From the NCBI RefSeq assembly GCF_014898815.1, contig NW_026515504.1, positions 434,001 to 498,000 of the forward strand: a stretch of 64,000 nucleotides of DNA, given 5' to 3'. Shown in pieces: positions 41,166 through 51,983 of the stretch. Origin of the DNA: Panonychus citri. Taxonomy: Eukaryota; Arthropoda; Arachnida; Trombidiformes; Tetranychidae. The translations under genes and the position numbers were made by a program. Numbering within the stretch: the first letter of the stretch is position 1; the number at the start of each line of letters is the position of its first letter. The notes beneath the pieces are model-generated. The model was not told the origin of the DNA, did no database searches, and saw only the letters and a program-made list of their open reading frames with translations.

Positions 41166-44100
41166 TGGATTAACTTGGGCCAACCAAAATTTGTCCTTTG
41201 TCAAGCTACATCATGATTATCGTTCATTTTATGATGATGATAAAATGAAATTGAAGTTATACCTGTAAATCCTTTCATTGGCTACATTAGGGATAAAAGA
41301 TGATAGAGAAGAAGAAGAAAAAAGAAAGATGATGAAAATGATGATATGATGAGAAGGAAGAGGAAAAAGAGGATCGATGAGACTTGAAGAAAAAGTTTTC
41401 CATTGATGGAGATGAAAAAAATTGGATGTTTTCGTTTACAGAATAAAAACAAACGGATAACGTTAAAGAAAACAAACCTAAGAAAGTAATAAGAGATTAA
41501 GCCTAAGTATTAGTTATCATCATCATGGATTAACCAGAAATTGATAATGTTGATATAATATGAATTTCGAGAAGGAAAAAAAAAATCTCCTCATCTTCAT
41601 CGCCGGAGGATTAATTATTTACTTCTTCATCTTCCTCCCCCCTAAAGCCTTTAAACTTCATCTTCATTTTGATCCGCTGATTGTGATGCGGATGATTATG
41701 TCCAATTCATTTAATTCGTGTCAAAAGTTTTCACATGAAAAGAAGGAAAAACAAAAAGTTCTGATTGATTGAGTAATTAATAAATCGAAGATATTTTGTT
41801 GACTGATAATAATGAATTTCATGATAGAAATGGACACATCATTCAAGTATAATAATCTCAAATTATTTCCACTCAAATTCATACCTTAAGGCTATTCATA
41901 TCATCTTAATTAATTCTGTCTAACGATTTGATTTTTTTTCTATGATAATTGTAATGATTGAGGAAATGATGTTAATCAAGTTGTTGGTTAAATTATCACT
42001 TTGAACATGATTATTAGCCATGTAATAATTAACATTATTATGACAATTATCTAATCATATTCACATATCTCATTCTAATTGTATTTGTATTTCATGTAAA
42101 CTGTTCAAGATTCAAGCTGAGTTTTCATCATGATTATCAGGATAATAATCATTCATAAAAATAACAATAAAAAACAGTATAAAGAATAAAAAAAACTAAC
42201 ACTAATAATAAGAATCAGCTAATGATGATGATGATGATTAACTCAATCAAATGTACATATAATTATCCCCTCAATCCTTTACATGGAAATTGATTGTAAT
42301 ATTATCATGAAATGTTCATAATGATCATCATAATTTACCTTAATCATTGAACATAAACCAATGGGTTTTCTTTTGCTTCGTTGTTTGGTAACATTTTTTA
42401 TCACCAATTCTCAACAATTATCATCATGTAAATAATTATAATCATTTAGATATGTGTGTATGTAATTAATATAACAATAATTAATGTTAATCACTTTAGA
42501 TAATTTGAAAAATTTGGAAAACCGATTGATTCAAATTTGAACAATGAATTGTGTATTTGATACAAGGTGAAGATTGAAAAAGTTCTGACCATGTTGAGGA
42601 AAAAAGTTCATCAATTATAAACTCATTATAATTAACATTTAGTTTGGTGAAACTTTGAAACTTTGAAACTTTTATTTTGTCATACTTTTTGCTGAGAAAA
42701 CCCATTAAATCAATGATATCTATCGGAAGATTCAAAGTAAATCCAAAGTTCATTGTGATAATCCATGATAAATATTATATTCTACCATATGAAATAATAG
42801 TTGGAGTAAAAAAACTTTACTCTAATAAATCATCTTCTTTTGAGATAATATTTTGCTCAGAAAAATTCTGATAATTGTTGAGGCTCTCATATATTTAATA
42901 ATATATTCCAGTTTGATGTTAGATGATCATGAGATAAAGATTAAAATTAATAATAATAATAAAGTTTAATGATGATAATACATAAGGATAAAGTTCTGGC
43001 TCCTTTTTTTTCATTCCCATGGTTCATCATCCGGATGATAATTTATTATTAATTTCATGTTGAGAAGTAACTGAAAAGTTATCATGTAAAAAAATATTAC
43101 TCTCCGTTTTTTTCCCTTATTATCATCATGCTGATGGAAGTTTAATTTCAATAAAATATATTTTACGATTTATCGGGTTAATCACAGGGAGAGAAAGAGA
43201 AATTAAATGATATTATCTGTTTGATGAACCATTGTTAATATCATGATGGAAATTATTTCTACCATGATGATTACATGATGATGATGATGATGATGATGAT
43301 GATGGCGGGGATAAAACTCAAGTTCTGTCTTGTAAAGGGCAATATCTTAATGACATTTATGACAAAATTAATTACCAGAAGAAAGAGTTTGGTGAAAATT
43401 TTTCTTCTTTTCCTTTATTTTTTTTCTCTCTTCATCTCAATTTGTTTCAAATAATCATTGAATCTTTCATCTTCTGGTTATTATTATTAATATTTGGATA
43501 AATATCAGGGCGATCGAAATGCTGATATGTAGAGAATCTTTTAATTGGCTTTGATTAGAACTTTTTATCTTCTTCTTTTCTGGTTGTTGATGATTATGGT
43601 GTCAACAGAAGTTCTTGATGATTATATTGGAATATAACAGATTTATTAATGTTTTCGTTTCTTTCTCTCTCTCTCTCTCTCTCTCTCCCATCATCATGTT
43701 TATCATCTTCATCATCATTTTCTCGAATTATCGGTTCCTACTGTTCCGGGTCTATAATCAATTGAAATGAAAACGATGGATAATGATAGTGAGAGTGGGA
43801 ATAAGACAAGGGGACAAGAGATGGAAACAGAAAAGGATAGAAGGAGAGAGAGAGAGAGAGAAAGGAAGTTTATGAGAAGATGAAGATGAAGATGAAGAGG
43901 ATGAGCTCTTTTTACAGTTGAATGATTTAAGGAATCTTTTGTTTGGAAAAGCTAACTTTGTCTTCCTTTTTTCCATCTCTTCCTCCTCATCATCTTGGTC
44001 ATCTTTCTTGTCCAGATGAAAAACTGATTGAAACCTTTCACTAAATGGGTTCAAGAGATTTGGTTATAACTTTTGGAGAGAGAGAGAGAGAGAGTGACCT

Positions 44101-47100
44101 CAATTATTGCATATCACTAGTTTCGACTTGAATTATTCTTGGGATGATGATGATAAACATAATCGATAACTGATCATGATGAGAATGATCTGTAAATCTT
44201 TTGCCTTCGTCTTCATCTTGCAAAAACAGGCTTAGCAAATAATCATTACCTGCTTTCACTTTCCGTTACACACCAGTATCATCATGATTATCTTTTCCTC
44301 TTTTTTTTGGGGTCAAAATGAGATGACGATGATGATTAGGATAAAGACAAAACAAATGAAGGGTATAACATTGGGAATAACAAATGACCACTATCCTGTG
44401 TCCATCCTGAATAATAAGATGAAAAGGAAAGATCCAATCAGATGCTGGTTAGATTTAACATTCCTCCCTCTTCATTTGTATCTTGTAGATTCATTACCAA
44501 CTATTAATTTCCTCTGTTCCATAAAAGAGAAAAAAATTTTATTCCTCCTAATTCAGATTACGATATTATCACCATAATGATCAACATTGGAATCCAAAGT
44601 TCCTGATTCTATGAATGATATAATATTTATATATTAATTTTTCTCCTCTCTCTCTTTCTCTCTCTTGACCTCGTGAATTGGAGCTTATTCTTGATCAGAT
44701 TATCTAAATGATCAGAATTAAGATTGATTTTTGATAGCTAATTTTCTTGTTTTAGTTATGGAATCAATAAATAATCTTGATAATCATTATCATCTTCATC
44801 TTCTTGTTCCGTTCTCTGATCTCATTATATTCTGATTTTCTCCATCTAATTCATACTCACAATACCACACAAATTCAACCTTTCCCATCACCACTATTAT
44901 CATCATGTAAGAATACAATAACTTTCATCATAATAATAATAACTATTTGCTCTGTTTTCGGTAATTTCAGTTATATGTTATCTCATTCATCGCCAAATTA
45001 ATATAATCTACCGGAATAACCATTCATGCTCATCATTATTGTTTAAAATTACTACAACTTTTGCAATAAAATCTCATCATCAAATGCAAACAAAAAGTTA
45101 TCAATTTTTCATTCATTCTGTAACGTGACTCCATCTAGTGTAGCATTATGGAACCTTGTCAGATAATCAATTTCAATTCTAACTCATTTATTTAAGTGTA
45201 TCCAAAGACTAAGATTACTTTAAGATTATAAGCATTTTCAGAGGGGATTTTTTTCCGAATAGAGACTTTCTGGTTTCAAGATTTTCTTTTAGTCGAAAAC
45301 TTTCAAAAAAAGGTAAAGCGTCAAGAAGAAGGTCCAACAGGTTCGACTACCTGAATAACCAGGTGTACTTTGGTTCTAATCTTTCAACATTAACCAAGAA
45401 AAAAAAGAGAACTTAACTTTTCAACTTATCCAAAATATTTTAACCTCAAAAATTAATATTCTTAGTGTTTCTCTTGCTGCTAAATCCTTAATCACTTTGC
45501 CCTAAAATCTTGTCTATTTGCACTTAACTTTAACCACAGTAATAACCTAATCTATTCTCACTCTTTCTTCTAACCTCTGACCTCTTTTTAGGTTAAATCT
45601 TAGCACAAAAGGTTGTCTATAAATCTTTTGTTTTCTTCCCGATAATTACTTCCATCGTTAAATTCAGATCAATCAGAACTTTTCTCTTTCTCTTTTTCTT
45701 TGCTCTAACTTATTCTCAGTTTCTGTGTCCACTTTTTTTTCCGATTCCATGCTAACCATTGTTTATCACGAATTACTCATGAAATTGGATTGTCATAACT
45801 CTTATTGGAACAATTTACTAATGGTAGATATTCAAGAAAAGCATATTCTTTCTGATGTTTCCATTTTCATTTATCATGTTTAACAGGGAAACAATTTACT
45901 TGTATTCATATGTGTGAATAGGATGAACAGTCCATGCAAATTAATCATTTCTTGATCCAATACAGTTTAAATTCATGGTGGAAACTTTCACCATTCACAT
46001 TATCAGGTAACCTTGACTTTGTTCATCAGTTCAGTTTCCATCCATGAACAAGAGGTATTCTTATTCAGTTCAATTTATGGCGATGGTATTATTATTATTA
46101 TCATCACGATTATCATGTTTAACTGAACATGAAATTTTCATTCAGAGACAGAGACGGAAAAATAACCAGACTTCATTGACATCAGAAAATTCATCATCAT
46201 GGTGATATAAAAATCATAATGATCATTAGTCTCACCATTATTATTGTACAATTAATTGATCACGTTGGTCAATATTTAATGAATGATAACAATCAATTTC
46301 ATCACAATAATAATAATCATCATCTTAATCGTGATGATAAGAGATATAAAGATATTTTCTTAATCATCAATGAGATTCAATGAACAAGATAATTACTAAA
46401 TTGCGATGGTGATAAACAAATCAGAGTAATAACAAGATCAAGTCTCTTATCATTATCGTAAATTCAACTAATGAGAATGATGAATCTTAAATGTCCATGA
46501 TACGAAAATGACACAACTGATAAGTATGAACTTCGAATCAGGAAAATGCAAAGTTTACAGAATTTCTTTGTACGATACCAATTGAATTCTAATTCCAAGA
46601 ATTTTATATTCTAAATAACTGTAATTACACTTTCATAGTTATGACAATAATGATCATAAAAGTGATAATAGTCCAACTGTTAATAGGACTTTGCTTCATG
46701 GCAATAGATTCAATTTTCATGCTGTTACCAAAATGTTTTTCGTTGACTGAATATTATCAATGAACTTTCAGTTATTGGGAAATAATTGGGCTTTAAATGG
46801 CCTTTGGATTGTTTTTATTTCCTTTGAGTAGATTTAACTTTTTAACTCGTTTGTTGACCAATTCAAGTGAAAATTTGGAATGAAATTTTATGGCTTTTGA
46901 GCAGTGAATTCATGAGGAAGAGAGAGAGAGAAACTACTTACCATGTTATCCATGAGTCTTTGAAACAGATCATCAGGGATAGTAAAGTTACTGAATAGAA
47001 GGTTACATCACGAAACAATGGATACCAGGTAAGTTTAAGGGTTTCCTTGGCAAAGACTGCGCACATTGAGAGGACAAAGAGTATATTGAACACTGCTGAG

Positions 47101-47786
47101 CCAACAATGGTTCCAACACCAACATCATCATGACTTATGAATACTCCGATAAGGGAGGTGAAAAGTTCTGGAGCAGAACCACCAGCAGCCATGAAAGTTG
47201 CCCCGGCGACATCTTCCGATATCTCAAGTTTCTCAGTGATAATATCCAATGAGGGGATGAAAAATTCATCACAAACAACAGCCAAAGCCATGAACATGTA
47301 GATAACTCCAATAATATGTAACACTATGAATCCTGATTGTTTCTGTTCAAGGGTAAAAAGGTCATTCGGAAACATTGGATCTTTTCTGATCTTTTTTGAT
47401 GTCTCAATATCCTCATGATCATGATACTGATCATCATCACTCTTATGATTATCACTTTTTCCCTTTGCATCAATTTCTAAAGGTAAACGTCCCAAATGAT
47501 TTTCCTCTTGATCAACTGAATCAATTTCAATCTTATTTCGTCTCAATGGAAATGTACAGGTTCCGGTTAACATGAAGCAAGAGACAAGATAGATAATTAA
47601 ACTAATTAAAACAAACGGGATAACAATTAATAACCGATGGAAACGTTTTAAATGACAACGTTGCCTTTTTCCTCCGGGCAATTGATTAGATGAATCAATA
47701 TCTGGACAATTAACACTTCCATTGGAACTGAGTAACTTTCGTATGCTGATTGATCGTCTCAACACTTTGTAATTAACAATCGACAT
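14379..47786 (-). CDS. NCKX: K+-dependent Na+/Ca2+ exchanger (NCKX, SLC24 family), complete coding region in six exons
   Basis: Exons 47786-46942, 27363-27090, 26894-26343, 24032-23910, 21596-21340 and 14631-14379 splice in frame to 767 codons plus stop. The family exchanges Na+ for Ca2+ plus K+ across the plasma membrane. Residues 51-71 form an N-terminal hydrophobic segment. The alpha-1 repeat is at about 195-235 (ATFMAAGGSAPELFTSLIG, then GTIVGSAVFNILF). A cytoplasmic loop covers about 300-560, and the alpha-2 repeat about 640-684 (LTFLAAGTSVPDLVTSI, then SIGSNIFDITVG). The acidic residues of both repeats and the Asp of SNIFD, which the NCKX family needs for K+ coupling, are present. The C-terminal membrane bundle (LPLPWF to LLLEYG) ends at TGA 14381-14379. 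The closest known type is Drosophila Nckx30C. Introns are 19.6 kb, 195 bp, 2.3 kb, 2.3 kb and 6.7 kb. The weakest junction is exon 3 to 4 (donor AAG|GTTGTC), where a further small exon cannot be excluded. Confidence 0.92.
14632..21339 (-). other. NCKX intron 5 (6.7 kb)
   Basis: No nested gene is supported. Contains GA tracts (16566-16589 and 19907-19950), a CT tract (18496-18520) and poly-Ser or poly-Leu spurious frames. A minus-strand 72-codon frame at 19581-19799 has ordinary amino-acid composition but no recognisable motif. Confidence 0.7.
19907..19950. repeat. (GA)n microsatellite
   Basis: About 44 bp of uninterrupted GA repeat inside NCKX intron 5. Confidence 0.95.
21340..21596 (-). CDS. 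NCKX: NCKX exon 5: alpha-2 repeat
   Basis: Acceptor gtccaag lies before 21596. It encodes EKKRWFVACFVGSIIWIAIF and the alpha-2 repeat through SNIFDITVG. The donor GG|GTTAGT at 21340 leaves phase 2. The GTAAAT five bases on was rejected because it would leave the next exon out of frame. Confidence 0.92.
21597..26342 (-). other. NCKX introns 3 and 4 around exon 4
   Basis: Apart from exon 4 (23910-24032), I see no coding signal. Intron 4 holds a (GATGAG)-like tract near 22455-22495. The 123-codon plus-strand frame at 23654-24025 overlaps exon 4 in antisense and is not a gene. Confidence 0.65.
23910..24032 (-). CDS. NCKX: NCKX exon 4: entry into second membrane bundle (41 codons)
   Basis: This exon is too short to stand out as an open frame. 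It reads ETANEPLDLSWPTSWSKRIT and continues into VPIVYPLWLTLPDVRKP, the family motif before the second membrane bundle. Acceptor CTTGAG lies before 24032; donor CCG|GTAAGT follows 23910. It fits phase 0 on both sides. Confidence 0.9.
26343..26894 (-). CDS. NCKX: NCKX exon 3: cytoplasmic loop
   Basis: Acceptor tttcag lies before 26894. It reads YNRRCSVPII and then MIVHTIDPLTEE, the loop motif shared with other NCKX proteins (MIHTIDPL). Most of the remaining 150 residues are Ser-rich and divergent, including one CSIC dyad that is not enough for a RING finger. The donor AAG|GTTGTC is weak; it is chosen because it keeps phase 0 with exon 4 and because a stop follows at 26325. Confidence 0.83.
27090..27363 (-). 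CDS. NCKX: NCKX exon 2: end of first membrane bundle and start of cytoplasmic loop
   Basis: Acceptor ttcag lies before 27363; the junction codon TG|G followed by TAT GAA GCA gives the family motif WYEALIMLLWYAGYVFFMKY. The donor after 27090 is ACT|GTAAGT. The loop that follows is rich in Lys and Asn. Confidence 0.9.
27720..28030. repeat. Degenerate outlying copies of the 54-55 bp satellite
   Basis: Recognisable but eroded monomers (TTTGGCATCTTGTCAG, TTTGGCATCTGACAAAAT, TTTGGCATCTGACCAAAT) lie about 2 kb left of the main array. This suggests that the array and what lies between form one older composite insertion. Confidence 0.7.
28282..28660 (-). pseudogene. Unclassified protein fragment with a C2HC zinc-finger-like motif (two exons)
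   Basis: On the minus strand a frame ending in LPNLIDIFRMVDAYQKGREG and CFELV reaches AT|GTAAGT at 28544. A 63-nt intron with acceptor caacaag allows it to continue at 28480 in frame to a stop at 28282. The second exon has C-x2-C-x12-H-x4-C (CLSCRKGFRKSTKFGEHLNQ then QC) and a Lys/Gln-rich tail. An in-frame stop lies just upstream of the first piece, near 28695, so it is a 3' fragment or decayed. I do not recognise the family. Its position between satellite blocks suggests a mobile-element protein, but that is inference. Confidence 0.4.
28763..29150 (-). pseudogene. Frameshifted coding-like remnant upstream of the C2HC fragment
   Basis: Minus-strand pieces read with normal amino-acid composition but in different frames: GKPAGTQALCSSTDCADCTN and HGDRSTVLRHILKAYGCTFY (about 29003-28885, then stop), followed one frame over by CGSPFTMKASVRAHALIFPF and QERLAMENRDFKKHTCN (about 28866-28763, then stop). 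The Cys-rich stretch could be another metal-binding module. The breaks look like decay of one protein, perhaps the same one as the C2HC fragment. Family unknown. Confidence 0.35.
29655..29768 (-). pseudogene. Transposase helix-turn-helix remnant
   Basis: Minus-strand translation gives LQHFHAIAH, stop, LGVSVQTVS, stop, WVKRCQDP, all in one frame. The pattern (A-I-A, L-G-V-S, T-V-S, W-V-K-R) is the usual form of a recognition helix-turn-helix in transposases or Hin/Tc-type DNA-binding domains. The two stops (29732-29734 and 29702-29704) show that it is dead. No catalytic domain was found nearby. Assignment rests on a short motif. Confidence 0.4.
29895..31700. repeat. 54-55 bp satellite array with interspersed longer units
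   Basis: The basic unit is GGTTAGATTTGGCATCTGGC followed by CAAATACTCATGCA and an A/T-rich spacer. Two spacer types often alternate, one AATGTTTTAAAAAATGCT and one AT(T/C)ATTxTTxTAAATGGTC. At six or so points (about 30440, 30552, 30870, 31040, 31376, 31675) the unit is replaced by a longer one containing TTAGATTAGGTTGGTTAGGT and a TTGTTGAATGCACAAATTCT segment. Eight monomers carry a perfect TTGGC-N5-GCCAA dyad. Because 54 bp is 18 codons, all frames give repeating peptides; these are not genes. Confidence 0.93.
31701..32750. other. Right flank of the satellite; no gene seen
   Basis: AT-rich sequence with no convincing exon on either strand. It includes a short inverted repeat near 32014-32042 (ATTCTTCGAATTATG against ATTCGAAGAATTC) but no transposase or long terminal repeat. 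Confidence 0.45.
34026..34060. repeat. (GA)n microsatellite
   Basis: About 35 bp of GA repeat, 160 bp from a second run at 33839-33866. Confidence 0.95.
36241..36300. repeat. (GAT)n/(GGTGAT)n tract
   Basis: GATGAT triplets passing into GGTGATG and a G-rich end with GGGTGG runs. Possible short G-rich structure; otherwise simple sequence. Confidence 0.85.
38890..38919. repeat. (CT)n microsatellite
   Basis: CT run of about 30 bp within a longer pyrimidine-rich strand (38870-38965). Confidence 0.93.
41129..41161. repeat. (CT)n microsatellite
   Basis: Uninterrupted CT repeat of about 33 bp inside NCKX intron 1. Confidence 0.95.
43274..43304. repeat. (ATG)n microsatellite
   Basis: About ten ATG triplets followed by GGCGGGG. 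Confidence 0.93.
46942..47786 (-). CDS. NCKX: NCKX exon 1: N-terminus and alpha-1 repeat
   Basis: ATG at 47786 opens MSIVNYKVLRRS; donor ATG|GTAAGT lies after 46942 and leaves phase 2. It carries the basic N-terminus, first hydrophobic segment (about residues 51-71), an acidic/His-rich extracellular loop (about 85-140), then membrane segments with the alpha-1 repeat. The reading past the donor hits a stop at once, which supports the splice. An AG at about 47799 and a strong GTAAGA donor near 48080 on this strand suggest an upstream untranslated exon. Confidence 0.92.
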
Positions 47787-48940
47787 TTTTTTTCCTGATG
47801 ATTCCTTGATTTAATTGATGACAATTTATATTTTCACCATAACTGTTGAACGAGAAAAACAAAAATTAACTCAATCAATGTAACATGATTATAATGATTG
47901 AAGCTTAATGTTAACTAGAGATGGTGCCACTCATATAATCAACATGATTAACATTTAATCACAAATGATTAAGGGTAACAATTATCAAAACTGACTGTAT
48001 GGTAATCAATGAGATAATTGTTTCAAATTGTTTGGGAGAATCAAAAACAAAATCAATCTAATAGTTTAGTTATCTTACCTGGTTGTTAAATTGTCAAGTA
48101 ATCAGTTGATAAAATAACTGATTTAATGAGAAATCAAACTGATTAGTTGACTAAATTACAGATAATAATTGTTAATCCAATTGAACTGGTTAATCAATAT
48201 TTTTGTAAAGCTTTAAACTGTTCAGTTGAAATGACATGTTATCATGAATTCACTGGACATTGTTACATGAACAAGATTGTTTTGTCATCTTATTAATAGT
48301 AATTGTTGTTATTATTTCATGATTGTTGTTGTTGTTACCTGGATGATTACTCTGATTTTCATGGTTCCATCTCCAGCCAGGTCAATCAATATTTATCATC
48401 CCAATGTTTCCTCTCATTAATTCCCACTCTTCCCCATTTTCCTCTGTGAATATTTTAGATAATCTAATTTCCTTACTATGGATTCACTAATAACAACAAC
48501 TCAATTAAAATGATATTAAAATTGTGGCAAAAAAATTGATTGAAAAGTAAAAATGAAACTTTAATTGTTTCACCAATCGATCAATCAATTTTTTTTTCTG
48601 TTGCTTATTCGTTACAAATTTGTTTTAAATTTCACCAACTTAATTCAACTAATCAAGTTAATCAAATATTCTTGTATATTCCCTTAGACTGACCATTGTT
48701 TGACCAGTGTAACAACTTGAATGATGAGAGATGAGAAAACTTTGACAAGAAAAGTTGAATTACTCAATCAGTTACATGGGAAACTCATGATGCCATCTAC
48801 ATATGAATTTATCAAGCAAAAACTTTGTTCTAATTGCTCGAAAAAGTTATTAGAACTTTTTGTTTTGTTTCTTTATTTCCTCTTGGATTCACATGGAATC
48901 AAATTGATAAGCATCATTAAACTTTCCTAATCAACACAAA
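47787..48940. other. 5' flank of NCKX; no gene seen
   Basis: Contains possible minus-strand untranslated-exon signals (acceptor-like AG near 47799, donors near 48080 and 48339 with GTAAGA and GTAACA). A 69-codon plus-strand frame at 48721-48930 has no recognisable motif. Promoter elements are not evident. Confidence 0.4.
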
Positions 48941-48944
48941 CTGT

Positions 48945-49480
48945 TTATGTGAACTTAGCCTTAGGGTAAATATTAGATTGAAATTGTTATCGTTTTCTTT
49001 TTCAACGCCGATCATCATCATCATCAGTTGATCATCATTATCATCAGCACTTAAGTAGGTACCAATTGTTAGAAATAATACTTGAAAATAAAAAAGGTTC
49101 ACACTTTTGATCACCATTGATGATGTATAACAATCACATCGATAATGATGATGATAATAATATCGATATGATATCGGTGTTGAAAAAAAAACGCTCCAAA
49201 AGTAAATTGAAAAGTTTAACATTCACTTTACCATAATAATAACAATCATAATGTGAGTTAATATGGACAAAGAAATTTGATACATTGAGACAAAATAATG
49301 GTCACAATCAACCTAATCATCACCAATCATCATCCATATATTTGTGATTGATACAAAAGTGTTTGATTAAATTGCAGTTTAAAGCTAAAAACTGACTCCA
49401 GGCTATTACAGCTTATGAATAAGCGTTTATTGTTACCATTAGCATTATTATGATCGCTGGTGAATAATTTGTTTCCAAGG
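48945..49480 (+). repeat. Diverged direct duplicate of the forkhead gene's upstream region (copy 1)
   Basis: Collinear with 58085-58545. The best-kept part is 49044-49118 (GCACTTAAGTAGGTACCAAT through TTCACACTTTTGATCACCAT). Further matches are GGTAAATATTAGA near 48965 and TTATGATCGCTGGT near 49449. Other segments have drifted. The mode of decay, with mixed 1- and 3-bp gaps, argues against coding; a regulatory element is possible. Confidence 0.75.
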
Positions 49481-51182
49481 ATAAATTCATATGTAAGTAC
49501 CTATGGAAATAAAACTGTACTGTGCATTTGAAGAGACTCCATGCTGACAGCGATTTGTATTTGTACTAAACAGAGAAAAGGAGATGAAGTTTTCGGTTTC
49601 CGATTTATTGTTTTCATGATAACAATTGGGCTTCTCTCAGTGGATATTACATTGACGGATAACAATGTGGTTTTACAAACATTGGCACAATATTACAATG
49701 TTACAATGGATAAACGATTAAGTGATTCGAAACAAGAAGAGCGTTAAATTGGCCGAAAAAAGTGCTAATAAGAGGATAGAAAGAGAGATAGAGAGATAGA
49801 GAGAGAGGGAAAAGTTGGGAAAAAATAAACTTCGAAATCAAATTGATACATTTGATTGTTTGATTTGTAAATTGTTTATTGTTCAATGTGATATAATGAT
49901 GAACAAATTGTTATGTTACTTGTTCAATTTGTTTGAGATATTATTGAGATTTTAATTTTTGATGGAAATATTATCATTTTTTTTTTCTTCGCTTGATTTG
50001 TTGATTGTTGTGTATTTAATTTCCGTTTGTTTTCATGATTATTATTATTCACATCAATTGAGATGATAATTGTGCTTGTGTCTGTTTTGAAGACGATGTT
50101 GAAAAGTATTAGAAAGCAAAAAATCAAGTCCATTAGTCGATATAATCAAGTGATGATGTTAGTATTTTGTTGATAATGGTAACAGAGGAAACAGTTAAAG
50201 GTAGTAGATGATTTGATTGATAGATGAACTAGTTGATTAATGTCCATTGATAAAGAGAGTTGAGAGGATTTTGTCCCTATGGAGACACCTAATTGAAGGA
50301 TCAAATAACAAGGGGCTAAAGATGAATGAGAGAGAGAGTAGGAAGGGGAGGTGATGGTGATGTGGAGGGAGAAAGGATCATATAGAGATTACAGGGAGGG
50401 GGATAAAGTTGGATGATAAGAGGTTAAGGGAAGCCAATAACACGGTTTTTGTTATACAAATGCAATCGATGGACCAATGTCAATATGTTGATATATACAC
50501 ACAATCGATTTAAATCAGGAGATCAACAAGAAGAGAAAGAGATGATGAGAAAGATCCAAGGGAATCAACATGATGACAAGAGGGCTCATTATTAACTCGC
50601 TTCTTCTTCTCATCATCATCATCACCTCCTACTTTATGATCGGACTCTTAATAAGAATGGGGGTGAGAGAGAAAAAGACGGGTTGATATTCATGGGCTAA
50701 AATAAAAGTCGAAAGGCAGTTGGTTATTCTCCCTTGATCTCTCTCTCTCTCTCTCTCCCTTTTATCATCATCTCCTTGATAGGATGATGAGAATATGATG
50801 TGAAAACATAATGAAGTCGATGATGATTGTGATGATTTAGCACACGCCTCCCAATTCGTACTCTTTGCCTTCTTCTCGTCAAAAAGCCTTGTTGTCAGAA
50901 CTTTATTATTCTCTATCATCGTTTTTTTGATCTTCTCTCTTTTTTCGCTTCTTTGCCACACATAGAACACAATATATTAATATACTTATTGTGATGACAA
51001 AAGTAAGCTCCATTTTATCATCTCTTTCTTTCTCTCTTTCTTTTTCCGCTTTGCTCCTCCTACTGTCAAATACACGGATATTGAGGTGATAAGGAAAAGG
51101 AAATTGGGGAATGAGATGGTTTCTTAAACCATAGATATACATAATAATAATGATGATGAAGATAATCTCAATAATAGTAAAT
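49481..51182. other. Stretch between copy 1 and the left palindrome arm; no gene seen
   Basis: AT-rich with GA/CT tracts (near 49782-49806, 50738-50757). A plus-strand 68-codon frame at 49541-49747 has ordinary composition but no motif. I looked on the minus strand for a nuclear-receptor ligand-binding domain belonging to the tailless gene and found none. Confidence 0.5.
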
Positions 51183-51456
51183 ATACACAATGTATACAAG
51201 AATATACCTCAAGAGTAGTAAGGAGAAAGAGAGAAAAGAAAGAGATGATTATGGTGAAAGTCGGACAAATAGAGTCTCATTCGTTAAGTCACTGTGAAAT
51301 AGACTGACAAAGATGATAATGATGACCAAGGATGATGAAGAAAGAAAGAGAAAGAAAGAGATTTGTAACAAAGGGAAAGATTAATTTTAAATATGGTAAC
51401 ATAATAAGTTAAGTCTATTGAGAAGTTGAATACAAGTGGTTGCAAATTTTGTAAAT

Positions 51457-51494
<38 letters not shown>

Positions 51495-51535
51495 CTCATC
51501 TTCCACCTTCTCATCCTCTGTCTTTTTTACCTCTC

Positions 51536-51556
51536 TCTCTCTCCTTCCCTCCCTCC

Positions 51557-51607
<51 letters not shown>

Positions 51608-51630
51608 TCTCTCCCTCTCTCTCTTGATGT
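51536..51630. repeat. Long CT-rich microsatellite in the left arm
   Basis: (CT)n with CCT interruptions, nearly 95 bp. The right arm has a much shorter version near 56407-56443, so this tract accounts for most of the length difference between arms. Confidence 0.93.
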
Positions 51631-51911
51631 CCCACCTTCTACGAAAACCCACCCCGCTTGTCCATCTTTTTCTCTTACCAATCGAAAATAATTGTGGAAA
51701 ATTGTTGACACATGATGGGATTAGAATTGAACAAAAAATATTGTTTATCATTTATACTTTTCTCTTATGCAGATTTTACCTTTTATGCCCAAGAGATAAG
51801 GTCAAGAAGATGATTATGTTTGGTGATGATGATGATGAAAGATGAAGATGACGATGACGAGGATAAGATGATGATTTTGGTGGTGGAAAACAAGAACAAC
51901 AACAGAGCGAG

Positions 51912-51923
<12 letters not shown>

Positions 51924-51980
<57 letters not shown>
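51924..51980. repeat. (GA)n microsatellite in the left arm
   Basis: About 57 bp of GA repeat; the matching CT tract in the right arm (56071-56104) is shorter. Confidence 0.94.

Positions 51981-51983
<3 letters not shown>

Larger units (their letters stand above)
27364..46941 (-). other. NCKX intron 1 (19.6 kb)
   Basis: Bounded by donor GTAAGT at 46941 and acceptor cag at 27364. The 27.7-31.75 kb part is a composite repeat, described separately. From 31750 to 46941 I find only microsatellites: GA 33839-33866, GA 34026-34060, GAT 36241-36300, GA 38665-38692, CT 38890-38919, ATC 39690-39719, CT 41129-41161, GAT 43274-43304, plus AT-rich unique sequence. Large first introns often carry regulatory elements, but nothing specific is shown here outside the repeat. 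Confidence 0.75.

Noticed and set aside
45330..45375. tRNA-like stretch with a GGTTCGACTACC B-box and downstream CCA
   Set aside because: The putative T arm has the wrong loop size, no A box lies at the right distance, and no acceptor stem pairs.
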